DNA of 6,558 nt from the NCBI GenBank assembly GCA_028293405.1, contig JAQGOW010000647.1, positions 1-6,558 of the forward strand, in the 5' to 3' direction. Positions 5,720-6,558 of this stretch are shown one piece after another (position 1 is the stretch's first letter; each line of letters starts with the position of its first letter). This DNA comes from Verrucomicrobiales bacterium. GTDB taxonomy: Bacteria; Verrucomicrobiota; Verrucomicrobiia; Limisphaerales; Palsa-1400. Position numbers and translations under genes: made by a program. The notes beneath the pieces were generated by a model that ran no database searches, had not been told where the DNA came from, and saw only the letters and a program-made list of their open reading frames with translations.

Positions 5720-5753
5720 GGTAGGAAAGGCTCGGCCGGAGCCTCGCCCTACC
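5720..5753. repeat. REP-like hairpin just after nrdJ
   Basis: An outer stem GGTAGG (5720-5725)/CCTACC (5748-5753) and an inner stem AGGCTC (5728-5733)/GAGCCT (5739-5744) with a 5-nt loop form a two-part hairpin starting 7 nt after the nrdJ stop. I recall GGTAGGGCGAGGCTC-type palindromes as dispersed intergenic repeats in Verrucomicrobia. It may protect the nrdJ mRNA 3' end. It has no T-run, so it is not itself a standard terminator. Confidence 0.5.
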
Positions 5754-5810
5754 GACAATTTGCGAGGTGGGGAACGGTCCGGAAAAAACGCCCACAATCC
5801 GGAGGAACCG

Positions 5811-5840
5811 AAGCCGGGAACACAACCAGTTCCCGGCTTT
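5811..5840 (+). terminator. Stem-loop terminator downstream of nrdJ
   Basis: AAGCCGGGAAC (5811-5821) pairs perfectly with GTTCCCGGCTT (5829-5839) over 11 bp with a 7-nt loop, followed by TATCC. The stem is strong; the downstream T-stretch is short (TTTAT). With its A-side AA it could act in both directions. It separates nrdJ from the ATPase gene, supporting independent transcription. Confidence 0.65.
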
Positions 5841-5911
5841 ATCCTGTACAGGGGTTGAGCATAGGCCACAGGGCAAAGCTGTTGCGGTAATACTCGGTTA
5901 GATAATGGCAG

Positions 5912-6558
5912 ATGACGGTGAGTCATTGCTTGCATCGGTGCGAAATTACTTTGATGCAAAGTGCCCCGGCACAATCTGAATGCCCGCCTGGTTCGGAGGA
6001 ACTGGCGGCGATGCCACATGGGTGGCAGAAGGCCTGGGAGTTGAAAAATGTCGTGATTGCGGGAATTGCTCTGGTCGGCATCGCAGCGTCTTTGATTCTT
6101 CGATTTGGGTTTGCGTCGACTCCCGAGACTTATAATTGGCCGCTCATCGCGACGCTGGTTATCGGAGGGCTGCCGTTGGTGGGGGAACTTGCTTACAGAC
6201 TTGCACGAGGGCGATTCGGCTCCGATCTGCTCGCGGGAATTTCTATCGTGACGGCGGCAATTCTGCACGAGTACCTCGCAGGCGTGATTGTGGTGTTAAT
6301 GCTCTCGGGCGGTGAAGCTTTGGAAGCGTATGCGGTGGCGCACGCGTCGTCGGTGTTGATGGCGTTGGCGCGGCGCATGCCGTCGGTGGCGCATCGGAGG
6401 AGCGACGGGGATATTAAGGATATTCGGGTCGCCGTGATTGGGATCGGCGACAGCATCGTCATTTATCCTCACGAGAATTGTGCAGTGGACGGACAGGTGA
6501 TCTAAGGGCATGGCGCGATGTACGAATCGTTTTTGACCGGTGAGCCGTTTCAAATGTC
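5912..6558 (+). pseudogene. Heavy-metal P1B-type ATPase, N-terminal part, broken by an in-frame stop
   Basis: The protein resembles the N-terminal half of ZntA/CadA-like metal-efflux ATPases without an HMA domain. Using the ATG at 5912, hydrophobic segments fall at residues 47-66, 76-95, 105-118 and 121-134, followed by the conserved SGGEALE (132-138), RRMPSVAHRR and the start of the actuator domain. After VDGQVI the frame meets TAA (6503-6505), yet the same frame continues GHGAMYESFLTGEPFQM to the window end. In this family the stretch normally reads VxEGxGxMDESxLTGEP, so the stop replaces the Glu codon and Tyr (6521-6523) replaces the very conserved Asp. The CPC/DKTG half would lie outside the window. 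The start is uncertain: 5912, 5954 or 6011 are possible, and only 6011 has a GGAGG-like site (5995-5999), 11 nt away. It may be a true pseudogene or a sequence error. Confidence 0.7.

Noticed and set aside
5882..5906. Promoter for the ATPase gene (TTGCGG and GATAAT)
   Set aside because: The spacing is only 13 bp, and alternative pairs (for example TTGAGC with TAATAC) are 27 bp apart. Neither is credible.

Overview
The window most likely comes from a Verrucomicrobia genome, possibly of the Pedosphaera/Limisphaerales type. This is an inference from three things: the style of the B12-dependent ribonucleotide reductase, an exported protein of a kind I associate with that group, and repeat-rich intergenic DNA. 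No rRNA or other marker gene is present to prove it.

Layout. (1) Positions 1-450, minus strand: the first 150 codons of a secreted or periplasmic protein of unknown function, cut by the window edge. (2) Positions 451-2566: about 2.1 kb with no convincing gene but full of structure. From left to right it holds a cluster of CTGACGG/CCGTCAG words, a perfect 20-bp palindrome, a G-quadruplex-type G-run cluster, two short 8-bp tandem arrays, and two diverged copies (about 500 bp apart) of a 320-350 bp repeat module bounded by 10-bp-period tandem arrays, with a further 10-bp array between them. It ends in the nrdJ control region: a pair of DnaA-box-like sites, a candidate promoter, and a leader of about 165 nt that can fold into two three-way-junction domains. 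(3) Positions 2567-5713: one complete large gene, the adenosylcobalamin-dependent (class II) ribonucleotide reductase nrdJ, with all core catalytic cysteines and the C-terminal zinc-ribbon/redox tail. (4) Positions 5714-5911: a REP-like hairpin and a good stem-loop terminator. (5) Position 5912 to the window end: the N-terminal part of a heavy-metal P1B-type ATPase interrupted by an in-frame stop. Readable homology continues after the stop, so it looks like a decaying gene or a sequence error.

How the parts fit. nrdJ appears to be transcribed alone: it has its own promoter region and a terminator, and its flanking genes are unrelated. The DnaA-box-like pair would tie dNTP supply to replication initiation, as known for some other nrd promoters. 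The structured leader starts almost exactly at the predicted transcription start and is the best candidate here for an undescribed or little-described cis-regulatory RNA. The duplicated modules with helical-period arrays are the second most unusual element. Everything about regulation is inferred from sequence alone.
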